A stretch of 64,000 bases of DNA from NCBI GenBank assembly GCA_013289795.1, contig JABCZH010000008.1, positions 62,001 to 126,000 on the forward strand, given 5' to 3'. Below, piece after piece: positions 1 through 8,129 of this stretch. This stretch comes from Acidobacteriota bacterium (GTDB lineage: Bacteria > Acidobacteriota > Terriglobia > Terriglobales > Acidobacteriaceae). The notes beneath the pieces are model-generated. The model saw only the letters and a list, made by a program, of their open reading frames with translations, did not search any database and was not told the origin of the DNA. The position numbers and the translations under genes are program-made. Within the stretch, counting starts at the first letter, position 1; each line of letters begins with the position of its first letter.

Positions 1-40
1 ACCTTGGCAAGGTCGCGCTCTACCACTGAGCTACTCCCGC
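1..40 (-). tRNA. tRNA-Gly (anticodon GCC), 3' part beyond the window edge
   Basis: Read on the minus strand, the first 40 bases give a tRNA 5' half: acceptor strand GCGGGAG, a D-arm with GTAGCTCAGTGGTAGAGC, and an anticodon arm CGACCTTGCCAAGGTCG. The loop CTTGCCAA carries anticodon GCC, which reads glycine codons GGC/GGU. The variable region, T-arm and 3' end lie outside the window. Confidence 0.9.
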
Positions 41-169
41 TCGGCTCCGAAGATTATAACATTGCATCCGGCTACCCCAAATCCACCACAGAGGCACAGA
101 GTCACAAAGGGAATCTTGCAACAAACCGATTGGTCGAGAGCCGCACGAGCGAGGACGCTCGCGCCTACA

Positions 170-880
170 TCAGCCCTTCTGCATGGCCTCGTTGGCTTTG
201 GCGGTGATACGGTTGCGTACGTCCCATAGGTCTTTGTAGAAGAAATGTTCCATGCGCTGGTGCAGGACTTCGACCGGCGTGCCCATGGTGCCCACGACTC
301 CGCCCCCGATGATTCTTTGCGCCAGCTTGAGGTGGTGAAAACGGAAAATGTGGGCGCGCTCGTCAAAATCCAGCAGACGCTCGGCCGTGTCATGCAGACC
401 GAAAAGCTCCGCGTGCCGGCGATAGACGTCGTCGACGGTTACGCCGGCTTTATGAAGCTGGGCGTGGAATGCTTCCCCGAGGCGCGGGCCAATATGCAGC
501 AGGCTCAGGAAGCCGGGCGAGTCCAAGCCGCTGCCGTGTCCCAGGCCGGCGCGGATGATGTGATAGTCATAGGGCGTGATCGTCTCCAGCACGTGCAACA
601 TGGAGACGGGATATTCCAGCATCTGGTTGGCGCGACGGATCAGGCGGCAGGCGTTGGCGAAGTCGCCTTCCTCGATGAGGGTGCGAGCGCGGCCCAATTC
701 GAAGGCGACGCCCTTCAGCAGGATTTCCGAACTCTGGTGGATGACCTGGAAAGTCATTTCATCTTTGTGCAGGAGTTCCTGGTCAGGCTTTTGCAGAGAC
801 AGAAGTTCGTCGGTGCGCAGGTAGCGCTCGTAGTCGGAGTTGCCTTTGCCGGGCAGAATCGGTTTTTTCAGGTCGTCCAT
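170..880 (-). CDS. kynA: tryptophan 2,3-dioxygenase family protein
   Basis: A 236-residue cytoplasmic protein of the haem-dependent tryptophan 2,3-dioxygenase family. This family opens the indole ring of L-tryptophan to N-formylkynurenine, the first step of the kynurenine pathway. Family signatures seen are the N-terminal YERYLRTDELLSLQ, a central FQVIHQSSEILLK, a GHGSGLDSPGF stretch matching the family's GH.SG..S..F motif, and a C-terminal FRFHHLKLAQRIIGG segment that probably carries the haem-ligand histidine, followed by GTMGTP. It is somewhat shorter than typical bacterial enzymes of about 280 residues. The ATPase gene ends 7 bases before its start, so both may be co-transcribed, although no functional link is obvious. 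No kynureninase or formamidase is in the window. Confidence 0.85.
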   Translation of the reverse strand: MDDLKKPILPGKGNSDYERYLRTDELLSLQKPDQELLHKDEMTFQVIHQSSEILLKGVAFELGRARTLIEEGDFANACRLIRRANQMLEYPVSMLHVLETITPYDYHIIRAGLGHGSGLDSPGFLSLLHIGPRLGEAFHAQLHKAGVTVDDVYRRHAELFGLHDTAERLLDFDERAHIFRFHHLKLAQRIIGGGVVGTMGTPVEVLHQRMEHFFYKDLWDVRNRITAKANEAMQKG

Positions 881-887
881 AGGAATT

Positions 888-1595
888 TCAGTGGTGGCCG
901 GTCCATTGCGGATCTTTTTCCGGCGGCACGATCTCGCCGTCGCGCATGTGGATCATGCGATCGCCATAGGCGGCTGCTTCCGGGTTGTGCGTAATCATGA
1001 GCACAGTCTGGCCCAGTTCCCGGTTGGAGTGCCGCAACATGTTCAGAACGGTTTCCGAGTTGGCCGAATCCAGGTTGCCGGTAGGCTCGTCGGCCAGCAC
1101 AATCGCCGGCTTGTTGATGAGCGCGCGGGCCAGCGCTACCCGCTGCTGTTCGCCGCCAGAGAGTTCCGATGGGCGATGCGGCAGCCGCTTCTCCAGCCCC
1201 AGCAGTCCCACGATCTTATCGAAGTAGGCAGCATCGCGCTTGCCGTTGGCACCGGCAATATCGAGAGCAATGTCGATGTTGGAGCGGGCATCGAGTGTGG
1301 GCAACAAGTTGAACTTCTGAAAGACGAACCCGATCTTGCGTTTGCGCAGGCGGGTGCGTTCGGCGTCGGAAAGTTGGGCAAAATCGTCACCGTCAACGGT
1401 GACGTGGCCGGAGTCAGCCCGGGTCAGTCCGCCGAGCAGGTAAAACAGCGTGGATTTCCCGCTGCCCGAGGGGCCGACGACGCTCACAAACTCGCCTTTT
1501 TGAATGCTGAAAGAGATGCCGCGCAGGGCCTGAACCTCGATTTTTCCCACGTGGTAGGTCTTTCGCACATCCACGGCTTCAATGAAGGCATTCAT
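888..1595 (-). CDS. ABC transporter ATP-binding protein, LolD/MacB type
   Basis: A 235-residue ABC ATPase. Walker A GPSGSGKST is at residues 41-49, the Q-loop Gln near 93, the signature LSGGEQQR at 145-152 and Walker B with DEPTGNLDS at 169-177. The NLDS wording after Walker B is typical of the MacB/LolD/FtsE group that powers lipoprotein release, macrolide or peptide export, or cell-division complexes. No permease gene is adjacent in the window, so the partner is unknown; the ATPase may act with a MacB-like permease encoded elsewhere, a common situation in Acidobacteriota. It lies between a response regulator gene and the dioxygenase gene, all on the minus strand. Confidence 0.9.
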   Translation of the reverse strand: MNAFIEAVDVRKTYHVGKIEVQALRGISFSIQKGEFVSVVGPSGSGKSTLFYLLGGLTRADSGHVTVDGDDFAQLSDAERTRLRKRKIGFVFQKFNLLPTLDARSNIDIALDIAGANGKRDAAYFDKIVGLLGLEKRLPHRPSELSGGEQQRVALARALINKPAIVLADEPTGNLDSANSETVLNMLRHSNRELGQTVLMITHNPEAAAYGDRMIHMRDGEIVPPEKDPQWTGHH

Positions 1596-1648
1596 GCGAA
1601 GCTTCGATCTTACACGAAGCTACGCGGACGGTGGAGGCTAGGAAAGGC

Positions 1649-2074
1649 TCACGCAGCGGTGGTGTGGGACGGTGGTGGATGCGGCGTCGGTGGTTGCAGC
1701 CGTTTGGGGCCCCGCTTGCGCACCAGCAGCACACGGATGCGTTCCAGGATCTCTACCGGAGCGGACATGCCTTTGGGAAGAAAAACGTCAGCGCGAGTGT
1801 CCTGGTCGTAGGTCTTCACCTTGCTTGAAAGCAAGATGGCTGGAGTATGGGGAGAGAACGCCTTGACCGACTGAATCAGCTGGCCGCCGTCGACCCCGGG
1901 CATGGTCAGATCGGCCAGCACCAGGTCAATCCCGCCCTTTTTGAAAATCTCCATCGCGTCGGCGCTGGCGGCGCAGGCTATTACACGGTAGCCGCGGGTT
2001 TCCAGCATAACTTTGCGAATGGAGAGTTGCTGTTCGTTGCTGTCGACGCAGAGAATCGTTCTTTTAGGCTTCAT
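1649..2074 (-). CDS. single-domain response regulator
   Basis: A receiver-only response regulator of about 141 residues. The acidic pocket is D11 (in LCVDSNE), the phospho-acceptor is D55 (LVLADLTMPG) and the conserved Lys is K101 (FLPKG). After the receiver fold comes a basic, proline-rich tail with no output domain, so it probably works through protein contacts, in a phosphorelay or in chemotaxis-like signalling. The ATG at 2074 is preferred because GGAAG lies five bases upstream; a TTG four codons earlier is possible. No sensor kinase is adjacent. Confidence 0.88.
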   Translation of the reverse strand: MKPKRTILCVDSNEQQLSIRKVMLETRGYRVIACAASADAMEIFKKGGIDLVLADLTMPGVDGGQLIQSVKAFSPHTPAILLSSKVKTYDQDTRADVFLPKGMSAPVEILERIRVLLVRKRGPKRLQPPTPHPPPSHTTAA

Positions 2075-2285
2075 TCCTGCTTCCAAAGTGGCGTTCCGGC
2101 GAGTGGCGCGCCGGGTGGTGAATCAAAAATTTGTTTTTATGATGGAGACTTCCAGAGCGAAGGAAATCCTAATGCTGAAACACCGCGGTGTAAAGTGTCG
2201 TCGATGTTAACCACGGCGGTGGACGTGCCGGGAATTTTTTCGGAGGCGCATCCCCTATGTTTGCAGCGTGCGGAGAGCAAAGTGG

Positions 2286-3179
2286 TTAGAAAAAAAGTTC
2301 GCCGCGAATAGTCTCGACGACATTTCCACCGACCCGCACATTAACCACTCGGTCATCACGGCGCGAGGCGCGGACAAAAATCCGGCTGGGCCGTTGCATC
2401 TCGAGTCCCTGTTCGATCAAGACTCGTTCGTCGGGTTTGGCCACGCCGTTGGCCACCATCCAGGCGGCGGCGCAACCGGCGGCGGATCCAGTCGCGGGAT
2501 CTTCGCCGTTGTAGAAGATCATGCGAGCGTGCAAGCGGGCGGCGGTGTCCACTGCCTGGCGGGTGACGAAGTAGAAAAACTTCCCGCCGGAACGCTCCAG
2601 GTATTCAGCGGAGCCTCGCAGATCCACGTTCAACGCCCGGATGTTCTCCAGACCCCGCAGGGGAACCATGGTGAAGGGCACGCCGGTGGAAACGGTTTGA
2701 ATGGGGAGCGAGGGATCGATGTCGCCGTCTTTCAAACCGGCAGCGCGGGCCACGGCTTGGCGATCATGGCGGGGGCCGAATTCGGGCTCCATTTGGGTCA
2801 TCTCGCCGAAGACCGGTTGTCCTGGTGCTTCCTCGAAGCGGACGGGGACTTTACCTACGTTGAGATCGAGCGCCACCTCGCCGACACCGCTCGATCCGCG
2901 CAATTGAAAGGCGGTCCCCAGGGTGGGATGGCCGGCGAAGGGCAGTTCTTCCTGCACAGTGAAGATGCGTACTCGCACCCCGCGCTCGCGTTCCGTGGCC
3001 GGGTCACGCGGCAGGATGAAGGTGGTCTCGGAAAGATTCATTTCGCGGGCGATGGCCTGCATGTGTTGATCGCTGAGGCCGCGAGCATCGGGAAACACTG
3101 CGAGTGAGTTGCCCTCGAAAGGCTGTGAGGAAAAAACGTCGAGCTGGACGAAGGGGAAGCGGCGAGGTTTGGCGTTCAT
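2286..3179 (-). CDS. PhzF family isomerase/epimerase-like protein
   Basis: A 297-residue member of the PhzF family, which has a diaminopimelate-epimerase-like double fold and uses general acid-base chemistry. N-terminal landmarks are FVQLDVFSSQPFEGNSLAVF and REMNLSETTFI. The Glu in LSETTF corresponds to the catalytic Glu of PhzF (established for the family). Later motifs are ELPFAGHPTLGTAF and the C-terminal ATGSAAGC, both family hallmarks. The substrate is unknown; most PhzF homologues outside phenazine clusters are uncharacterised, and there are no phenazine genes here. Monocistronic. Confidence 0.9.
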   Translation of the reverse strand: MNAKPRRFPFVQLDVFSSQPFEGNSLAVFPDARGLSDQHMQAIAREMNLSETTFILPRDPATERERGVRVRIFTVQEELPFAGHPTLGTAFQLRGSSGVGEVALDLNVGKVPVRFEEAPGQPVFGEMTQMEPEFGPRHDRQAVARAAGLKDGDIDPSLPIQTVSTGVPFTMVPLRGLENIRALNVDLRGSAEYLERSGGKFFYFVTRQAVDTAARLHARMIFYNGEDPATGSAAGCAAAWMVANGVAKPDERVLIEQGLEMQRPSRIFVRASRRDDRVVNVRVGGNVVETIRGELFF

Positions 3180-3307
3180 GCTGGCCTTATTGTACCGCCA
3201 GGTTGGAATGAGGATGCCAGCTCCGAGTTTGGCGAAAACTAAATCTTAAATCGCGGAGGTCGCAGAGAACACCTGCGGACTAACCCACGTTTCCCTTGGC
3301 CGGCGGT

Positions 3308-3337
3308 TTGACCGGTCCTCAGCGCTCCGCGTATTCT
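3308..3337 (+). promoter_or_regulatory. predicted sigma-70-type promoter
   Basis: TTGACC at 3308-3313 and TATTCT at 3332-3337 are separated by 18 bases. The position suggests transcription starting near 3344. It lies over 200 bases ahead of the peroxiredoxin ATG, so it drives either a long leader or the small RNA proposed at 3344-3463. Confidence 0.5.
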
Positions 3338-3343
3338 TAGCTT

Positions 3344-3463
3344 GTATGCGCATAGCCTCCACGCCGTGTCCGGCCTGTTGTTGTACCGTGACGCCGGTGT
3401 GCGGGTAGCGCGAAAGCGTTTTCATACACCCACCCGGCGGATCAGGGGTGGGTTTCGTTTTTC
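3344..3463 (+). ncRNA. putative small RNA or attenuated leader
   Basis: The roughly 120-base interval between a good promoter (3308-3337) and a clear intrinsic terminator (3428-3463) has no convincing reading frame. It contains potential stems, including CCGGC pairing with a downstream GCCGG and a CGC-GAAA-GCG tetraloop hairpin just before the terminator. It may be a free-standing small RNA or a leader whose terminator controls the peroxiredoxin gene 100 bases downstream. I do not recognise a known family: it has no SRP RNA core motif and no tmRNA features. Confidence 0.35.
3428..3463 (+). terminator. intrinsic terminator
   Basis: A perfect 8-bp stem ACCCACCC (3428-3435) / GGGTGGGT (3446-3453) with a 10-base loop is followed by a T-rich run (TTTCGTTTTTT). 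It stands before, not after, the peroxiredoxin gene. Confidence 0.65.
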
Positions 3464-3565
3464 TATCCGATAGGCCGCCCTCGAACGCTGGGATTGGATC
3501 CAAACGAAACTCCCGGGTTGTCCGGGAGGAATAAACCAATTGAGTTTGAAGAGGAGAAGAATCCG

Positions 3566-4255
3566 ATGAGTACCGATGTCGCAACCGCAGCGCCTCAGAT
3601 GCTACGCATCAATGACACAGCGCCCGACTTCACCGCCGAAACCACGCAGGGGAAAATCAATTTCCATGAATGGATCGGCGATGGCTGGGCGGTTTTATTT
3701 TCCCATCCCAAGGACTTTACGCCGGTATGCACCACTGAACTCGGCTATATGGCGGGCTTACAGCCGGACTTTGCCAAGCGCAACTGCAAGATTATTGGTC
3801 TCAGCGTGGACCCGGTGACCAGCCACGGCAAGTGGTCGGCGGACATTGAAGAGACTCAGGGCCACAAGGTGAACTATCCGATGATCGGCGACCCTGAACT
3901 CAAGATCGCGAAGCTCTATGGCATGTTGCCGGCCGCGAGCGGGAGCACTGCCGAGGGCCGCACTGCCAACGATAATGCCACGGTGCGCACGGTGTTCATG
4001 GTCGGCCCGGACAAGAAGATCAAGCTGATGCTGATCTATCCGATGGCTGTGGGTCGCAATTTCGATGAGATATTGCGCGCCCTTGACGCGCTCCAGCTTA
4101 CGGCAAAGCACACGGTGGCCACGCCGGTGAACTGGAAGCCGGGCAATGACGTCATTATTCCGACGTCGGTATCCAACGAAGACGCGCAGAAGAAATATCC
4201 TGGCGGGTTCAAGACGTTGAAGCCGTATCTAAGGGTGGTGGCTCAGCCGAAGTAG
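3566..4255 (+). CDS. peroxiredoxin, 1-Cys (Prx6) type
   Basis: A 229-residue thiol peroxidase of the AhpC/TSA superfamily that reduces H2O2 and organic hydroperoxides in the cytoplasm. The peroxidatic Cys is C55 in the motif HPKDFTPVCTTE. The long C-terminal extension with YPMAVGRNFDEILRALDAL and VATPVNWKPGNDVIIP is typical of the Prx6 subgroup. A strong Shine-Dalgarno GAGGAGAAG precedes the ATG at 3566; an upstream in-frame extension lacks support. The selenocysteine tRNA gene lies directly downstream, but this protein uses ordinary cysteine. Confidence 0.95.
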   Translation: MSTDVATAAPQMLRINDTAPDFTAETTQGKINFHEWIGDGWAVLFSHPKDFTPVCTTELGYMAGLQPDFAKRNCKIIGLSVDPVTSHGKWSADIEETQGHKVNYPMIGDPELKIAKLYGMLPAASGSTAEGRTANDNATVRTVFMVGPDKKIKLMLIYPMAVGRNFDEILRALDALQLTAKHTVATPVNWKPGNDVIIPTSVSNEDAQKKYPGGFKTLKPYLRVVAQPK

Positions 4256-4347
4256 GATTTTAGCCGCAGATTTGCGCAGATTTGATTCGTCTTTGGGCCG
4301 CGAGATCCGTGCTAATCTGTGGCGTTTTCTTTTGACGGTGGAAACCT

Positions 4348-4445
4348 GGAAGCGCATGCGGTCCGGTGATCGTCCTGGTCTTCAAAACCTGTGATCGTCG
4401 TCTTTCGGCGGCGATGGTGGGTTCGACTCCCACTCGCTTCCGCCA
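4348..4445 (+). tRNA. selC: selenocysteine tRNA (anticodon TCA)
   Basis: A 98-base tRNA with encoded CCA (4443-4445). The acceptor GGAAGCG (4348-4354) pairs with CGCTTCC, followed by discriminator G. The anticodon loop CTTCAAA (4380-4386) carries anticodon TCA, which reads UGA, closed by a CTGGT/ACCTG stem. The long variable arm pairs ATCGTCG with CGGCGAT, and the T-arm is GTGGG-TTCGACT-CCCAC. Loop, long variable arm and GGAAG acceptor match bacterial tRNA-Sec, which delivers selenocysteine at UGA codons with SelA/SelB/SelD. None of those genes is in the window, so a selenoprotein system is implied elsewhere in the genome. Confidence 0.93.
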
Positions 4446-4448
4446 AGG

Positions 4449-4973
4449 TTATTGCAGTGCGAGGTAAGCGGCGCATCCCGCTGTCGTAGTGACCTGCGAC
4501 GAGCCGACCGCGGTGAAGCGAATGACCGCATCATTGTTGGAGCAGAAACCACGCACGCCAGTCTGGTTTACTGACGCCGGGGCCCCACTCAGGGTGTAGC
4601 CCGGAATGATGCCACTCACTGCGGCAGCGGGAGTATCGCTGAAGTAGTAGCCGCTCTTGGGAGTGCCAACCACGCTGGCCTGGGCGACGACCCAGTCGAT
4701 CAGGCAGGCGTTGGTCGAGGCTGGGGTAGTGCAACCGTTCGAGGCGCTTGGTCCCAGAGCAGCGAGAGTGGAGCTAAAACCGACTGTGGGGTAAGCAGAT
4801 TGGTAGCTGACTTCAGCCGTGTTCATGGTCCTTATCGAACTGACCGCAGACGACTCATTGGCCGCGATGCGCGCCCGCAATAAGTTTGGAATCGCAATGG
4901 CCGCAATGATGAGAATAATTGCCACTACGATTAGCAACTCAATCAGTGAGAACCCTTTAGAGTGTTTCGCCAT
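4449..4973 (-). CDS. type IV pilin-like protein
   Basis: A 174-residue prepilin. A short basic leader ending in HSKG is followed by FSLIELLIVVAIILIIAAIA, the class III cleavage site and hydrophobic helix with Glu at mature position 5. After the helix comes NLLRARIAANESSAVSSIRT, a wording common in acidobacterial pilins, then a compact globular domain with Cys pairs. Its C-terminal half is closely similar to the partial pilin at 63811-64000 (shared GIIPGYTL, ASVNQTGVRGFCSN and DAVIRFTAVGS). Its stop codon is four bases from the end of the selC gene on the opposite strand. It stands far from the pilus assembly operon at 47.8-54.7 kb. Confidence 0.92.
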   Translation of the reverse strand: MAKHSKGFSLIELLIVVAIILIIAAIAIPNLLRARIAANESSAVSSIRTMNTAEVSYQSAYPTVGFSSTLAALGPSASNGCTTPASTNACLIDWVVAQASVVGTPKSGYYFSDTPAAAVSGIIPGYTLSGAPASVNQTGVRGFCSNNDAVIRFTAVGSSQVTTTAGCAAYLALQ

Positions 4974-5159
4974 GGAATAAAGATAGCTCTTGCAACAGGA
5001 AAATTAGCCTCCGATTAACAAATGGCGGATTACGAAAGTAATCGCCGACTTCGCCTCCTTCGTAGTCTGTTGGTTGGCCGATGGTAATCTCGCCGAAGCC
5101 CCCAGCCGGATTTAGCATATTCAATCGAGGAGTTTGCAGGTCCGTTTGAGGTGAGTTTC

Positions 5160-5669
5160 ATGCGCCAGATGCATAGAAAAATCGAGTATCTTGCTGGGCT
5201 GGCTTTCCTTCTAGCCAGCGTGAGCTGGGGGCAATCTCTGGGTGATGTGGCCCGCCAGCAGCGACAAAATCAGCAAGCGAAGAAGGACCAGGCTGCGCCC
5301 AAGGTGATCACCAACGAGGATCTGCCCGAACATCAGGCCACGGACGATTCCGAGGAGACGAATCAGAACCGCGAACCCGCCCCTCATTCGCATAGCTCGA
5401 AATCTGCCGAGCAGTGGAAGGAACAGATCGCGGCGCAAAAGCAAACCATCGAAATGTTGCAGCGGCAGATGGATCGACTAAGCGCGACGATTCACTACGT
5501 AGAAGCCAACCGCTATTATAACGGCGCGCAACATAACCTTCGCCAGGAACAGAAGGAAGCGGAGGTAGGGCGCATGCAGGACCAGATGGAGATGCAGAAG
5601 AAGCGGCTGGACGAAATGCAGGAAGCGGCCCGCAAGGACGGCTTCGGCAATGCGGTTTACGATCCGTAG
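5160..5669 (+). CDS. exported coiled-coil protein of unknown function
   Basis: A 169-residue protein. A signal peptide (basic MRQMHRKIEY, hydrophobic LAGLAFLLASVSWGQ) is followed by SLGDVARQQRQNQQAKK, a start often seen in exported acidobacterial proteins. The middle is polar and low in complexity. A long amphipathic, Gln/Glu/Lys-rich coiled coil covers roughly residues 85-160. The ATG at 5160 is chosen because GAGGTGA ends five bases upstream; a GTG three codons earlier overlaps that site. It may act in the envelope as a structural or scaffold protein, but no function can be assigned. Confidence 0.75.
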   Translation: MRQMHRKIEYLAGLAFLLASVSWGQSLGDVARQQRQNQQAKKDQAAPKVITNEDLPEHQATDDSEETNQNREPAPHSHSSKSAEQWKEQIAAQKQTIEMLQRQMDRLSATIHYVEANRYYNGAQHNLRQEQKEAEVGRMQDQMEMQKKRLDEMQEAARKDGFGNAVYDP

Positions 5670-5779
5670 ACACACTGACTCGAACCCGCCAGGGTTCGCC
5701 GGTTCCATTCTCCAAACTTCGTCCACGATTTGCACTTGCGTGTAGAATCGGCGGTGAGGCTTGTCGGAGCGACTGAGCC

Positions 5780-8023
5780 GTGACCCGCCGAACTCTCTCA
5801 CATTACGAAATTCTCGACGATCTTGGCGCCGGCGGCATGGGCGTGGTGTATCGCGCGCACGATATGCGCCTGGAGCGTGACGTCGCGATCAAGGTCCTGC
5901 CCACGGACCGGCCCCTGAGCGAAACCGCAAGGAAGCGCTTTCAGCGCGAGGCCCTGGCTGCTTCCGCGCTCAATCACCCCAACATCATCACCATTTATGA
6001 AGTCGGCTCCGAGGGGGACACCGATTTCATCGTGATGGAGTACGTGCGCGGCGCGTCGTTGGCTTCGCTGCTCAAGAAACGTCCTCTCGGCATGGCGGAA
6101 GCCACGCGCTATTGCGTGCAAGTCGCGGATGCGTTGACCAAAGCTCACGCCTCCGGCATCATTCATCGCGACTTGAAGCCCGGCAACATCATGATTACCG
6201 AGGACGGGCTGGTCAAAGTGCTGGACTTCGGTCTAGCCAAGTTCGATGCCTCCGCTGCCACCAAAGATGGCGAGAGTTCGGAGGGCGACACTGCGGCCCA
6301 GTTCAGCTTGACGCAACCGGGCATGGTCACAGGCACGGCGGCTTACATGTCTCCGGAGCAGGCGCGCGGGGAGCGCGTGGATGTGCGGTCCGACATCTTT
6401 TCGTTTGGCATCGTGATGTTCGAGATGCTGAGCCGGCATCTTCCGTTTACCGGGCCTAATTCAATCGCTGTCCTGCACAATCTCCACTTCAGCCCGCCGC
6501 GCGACCTGGAGGAGTTGGCCCCCAAGGCGCCGAAGCCTTTAGTGAAGCTGATCTCGCGGATGTTGGAGAAGAAACCCGAGAAGCGCATTCAAACCATGAC
6601 GGAGGTGGCCACGGAGCTACGCAAGCATGCGGCTAGTTTGGTGGATGGACCCGTGACCTGGCATCCCAGCGATGCCACGGTGGACATGGCTTCTCTGGCG
6701 CCGGCCGGTCTTAAGAAAATCTGCTGGCGAGATGTCTGGCTGGCCGGGGCTGCGATCGTACTGGTTTTGTTCGGCAGCGTGATGGGATGGCGGCACTATC
6801 GCAAGCCGAAGCCAGCAGCGAACCCGGTGAGCACCCAACTTTTTCTGCCGAGCGATACTGCATATTCTCTTTATCAGCGCGCCCGGCAGGATCTGGATCA
6901 TTGGGACCGCGAAGGGAATATCGACAACGCGATCAAATTGGGGGAGCGTGCGGTGCAGGTTGATTCGCAATCTGCGGCCAGCTACGCGGTTCTGAGCGAG
7001 GCCTACACACGCAGGAACCAAGAGAACCCCGATCCCCAGTGGCTGAAGCTGGCGACCCAATACGCGGACAAGGCGGTCACGCTTGATAGCTACCTTTCCG
7101 CTGCGCACATTTCGCTGGGACAGGTCAAGATGGAATCGGGCGACTCCGGGGGAGCCGAGAAAGAATTCAGGACGGCAGTAGATTTGGACCCTAAGAATGA
7201 GCAACCCCATCGTTGGCTGGGAACGCTTTACGGCAGAATGGGAAGAGCGGACCAGTCCAAGGCCGAACTCAAGCGAGCGCAACAGTTGAATCCGACCGAT
7301 TGGCGAGTCTGGTTGGAGCTGGGACTGAATGCGTACCGGGCCGGCGATTACAAGGAAGCCGCGTCCAATTGGGAGGAAGTGCTCCGGTTGGAGCCGGACA
7401 ACGTTCCGGCCCTCCTCGATCTGGGTGCCGTGTACCACGCACTGGGCCGCGACGAGGATGCGGCTTCCGTGTTGCAGCACGCTCTTGAGATTCGTCCCAC
7501 TGCCGACGCTTACAATAATCTAGGAAATATCCGTTTCTACCAAGGTCGCTATCAGGACGCTGTGCCTGCGTTCGAGAAAGCGGTGGCGCTGGGCGCGAAT
7601 AGATTCGACAACTGGGCGAGCTTGGCAGACACGTACCGCTGGACACCGGGAAACGCTGAGAAGGCCAAACAAGCCTATGACACGGCGATTCGGTTGGTAC
7701 GGGAAGAAATTGCCAAGAATCCCAGCCAAACCGATCTTCGCGCCGACCTCGCTTTGTATTTGGCTGAGAACGGAGACAAAGCCGGTGCGATGACGGAACT
7801 AGGGGCGGTGGAACAATCCCATAGCAAGGATCCCGGCGTGCTCTACAATGTAGCAGTGACCTACGAACTTTGTAGCAATCGGGAGAGAGCATTGGATGCC
7901 CTTCTCGCGTCGGTCAAGGCTGGCCAGAGTCTTGACGATATTAAGAATGATCCGGAACTGGTTTCCCTGCGCGCCGATCCCCGTTATCACCTGAAGATTG
8001 AGGGCGCGAAGCCTAAGCCATAG
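5780..8023 (+). CDS. transmembrane Ser/Thr protein kinase with TPR repeats
   Basis: A 747-residue Hanks-type kinase. The glycine loop LGAGGMG (15-21), Lys38, the catalytic loop HRDLKPGN, LDFGLAK and MSPEQARGE show an active kinase at about residues 8-280. One membrane helix follows (about 318-338, WLAGAAIVLVLFGSVMGW). The rest, about residues 350-740, is a run of tetratricopeptide repeats, including GNAEKAKQAYDTAI-type units, placed outside the cytoplasm by the single helix. The gene starts with GTG at 5780 and stands alone. Such kinase-TPR fusions are abundant in Acidobacteriota and probably link envelope or protein-interaction cues to phosphorylation; the target is unknown. Confidence 0.93.
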   Translation: MTRRTLSHYEILDDLGAGGMGVVYRAHDMRLERDVAIKVLPTDRPLSETARKRFQREALAASALNHPNIITIYEVGSEGDTDFIVMEYVRGASLASLLKKRPLGMAEATRYCVQVADALTKAHASGIIHRDLKPGNIMITEDGLVKVLDFGLAKFDASAATKDGESSEGDTAAQFSLTQPGMVTGTAAYMSPEQARGERVDVRSDIFSFGIVMFEMLSRHLPFTGPNSIAVLHNLHFSPPRDLEELAPKAPKPLVKLISRMLEKKPEKRIQTMTEVATELRKHAASLVDGPVTWHPSDATVDMASLAPAGLKKICWRDVWLAGAAIVLVLFGSVMGWRHYRKPKPAANPVSTQLFLPSDTAYSLYQRARQDLDHWDREGNIDNAIKLGERAVQVDSQSAASYAVLSEAYTRRNQENPDPQWLKLATQYADKAVTLDSYLSAAHISLGQVKMESGDSGGAEKEFRTAVDLDPKNEQPHRWLGTLYGRMGRADQSKAELKRAQQLNPTDWRVWLELGLNAYRAGDYKEAASNWEEVLRLEPDNVPALLDLGAVYHALGRDEDAASVLQHALEIRPTADAYNNLGNIRFYQGRYQDAVPAFEKAVALGANRFDNWASLADTYRWTPGNAEKAKQAYDTAIRLVREEIAKNPSQTDLRADLALYLAENGDKAGAMTELGAVEQSHSKDPGVLYNVAVTYELCSNRERALDALLASVKAGQSLDDIKNDPELVSLRADPRYHLKIEGAKPKP

Positions 8024-8129
8024 TCCCACCGCCCCGCCGTAGACTTGACTTTCGGGCCATCCGGGACTAACTTGCCCCTCTGTTCGCTTTCCGGCCCCTG
8101 GTCTATTCTTACAACTCAGGAGGAACGTT

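Noticed and set aside
2087-2285. A regulatory element or small gene around the CACCGCGGTG palindrome
   Set aside because: The palindrome is only 10 bases and the spacer shows no supported reading frame or promoter.
3566-4255. A selenoprotein peroxiredoxin next to selC
   Set aside because: The active site is encoded by a normal Cys codon (C55 in PVCTTE) and no in-frame TGA precedes the stop.
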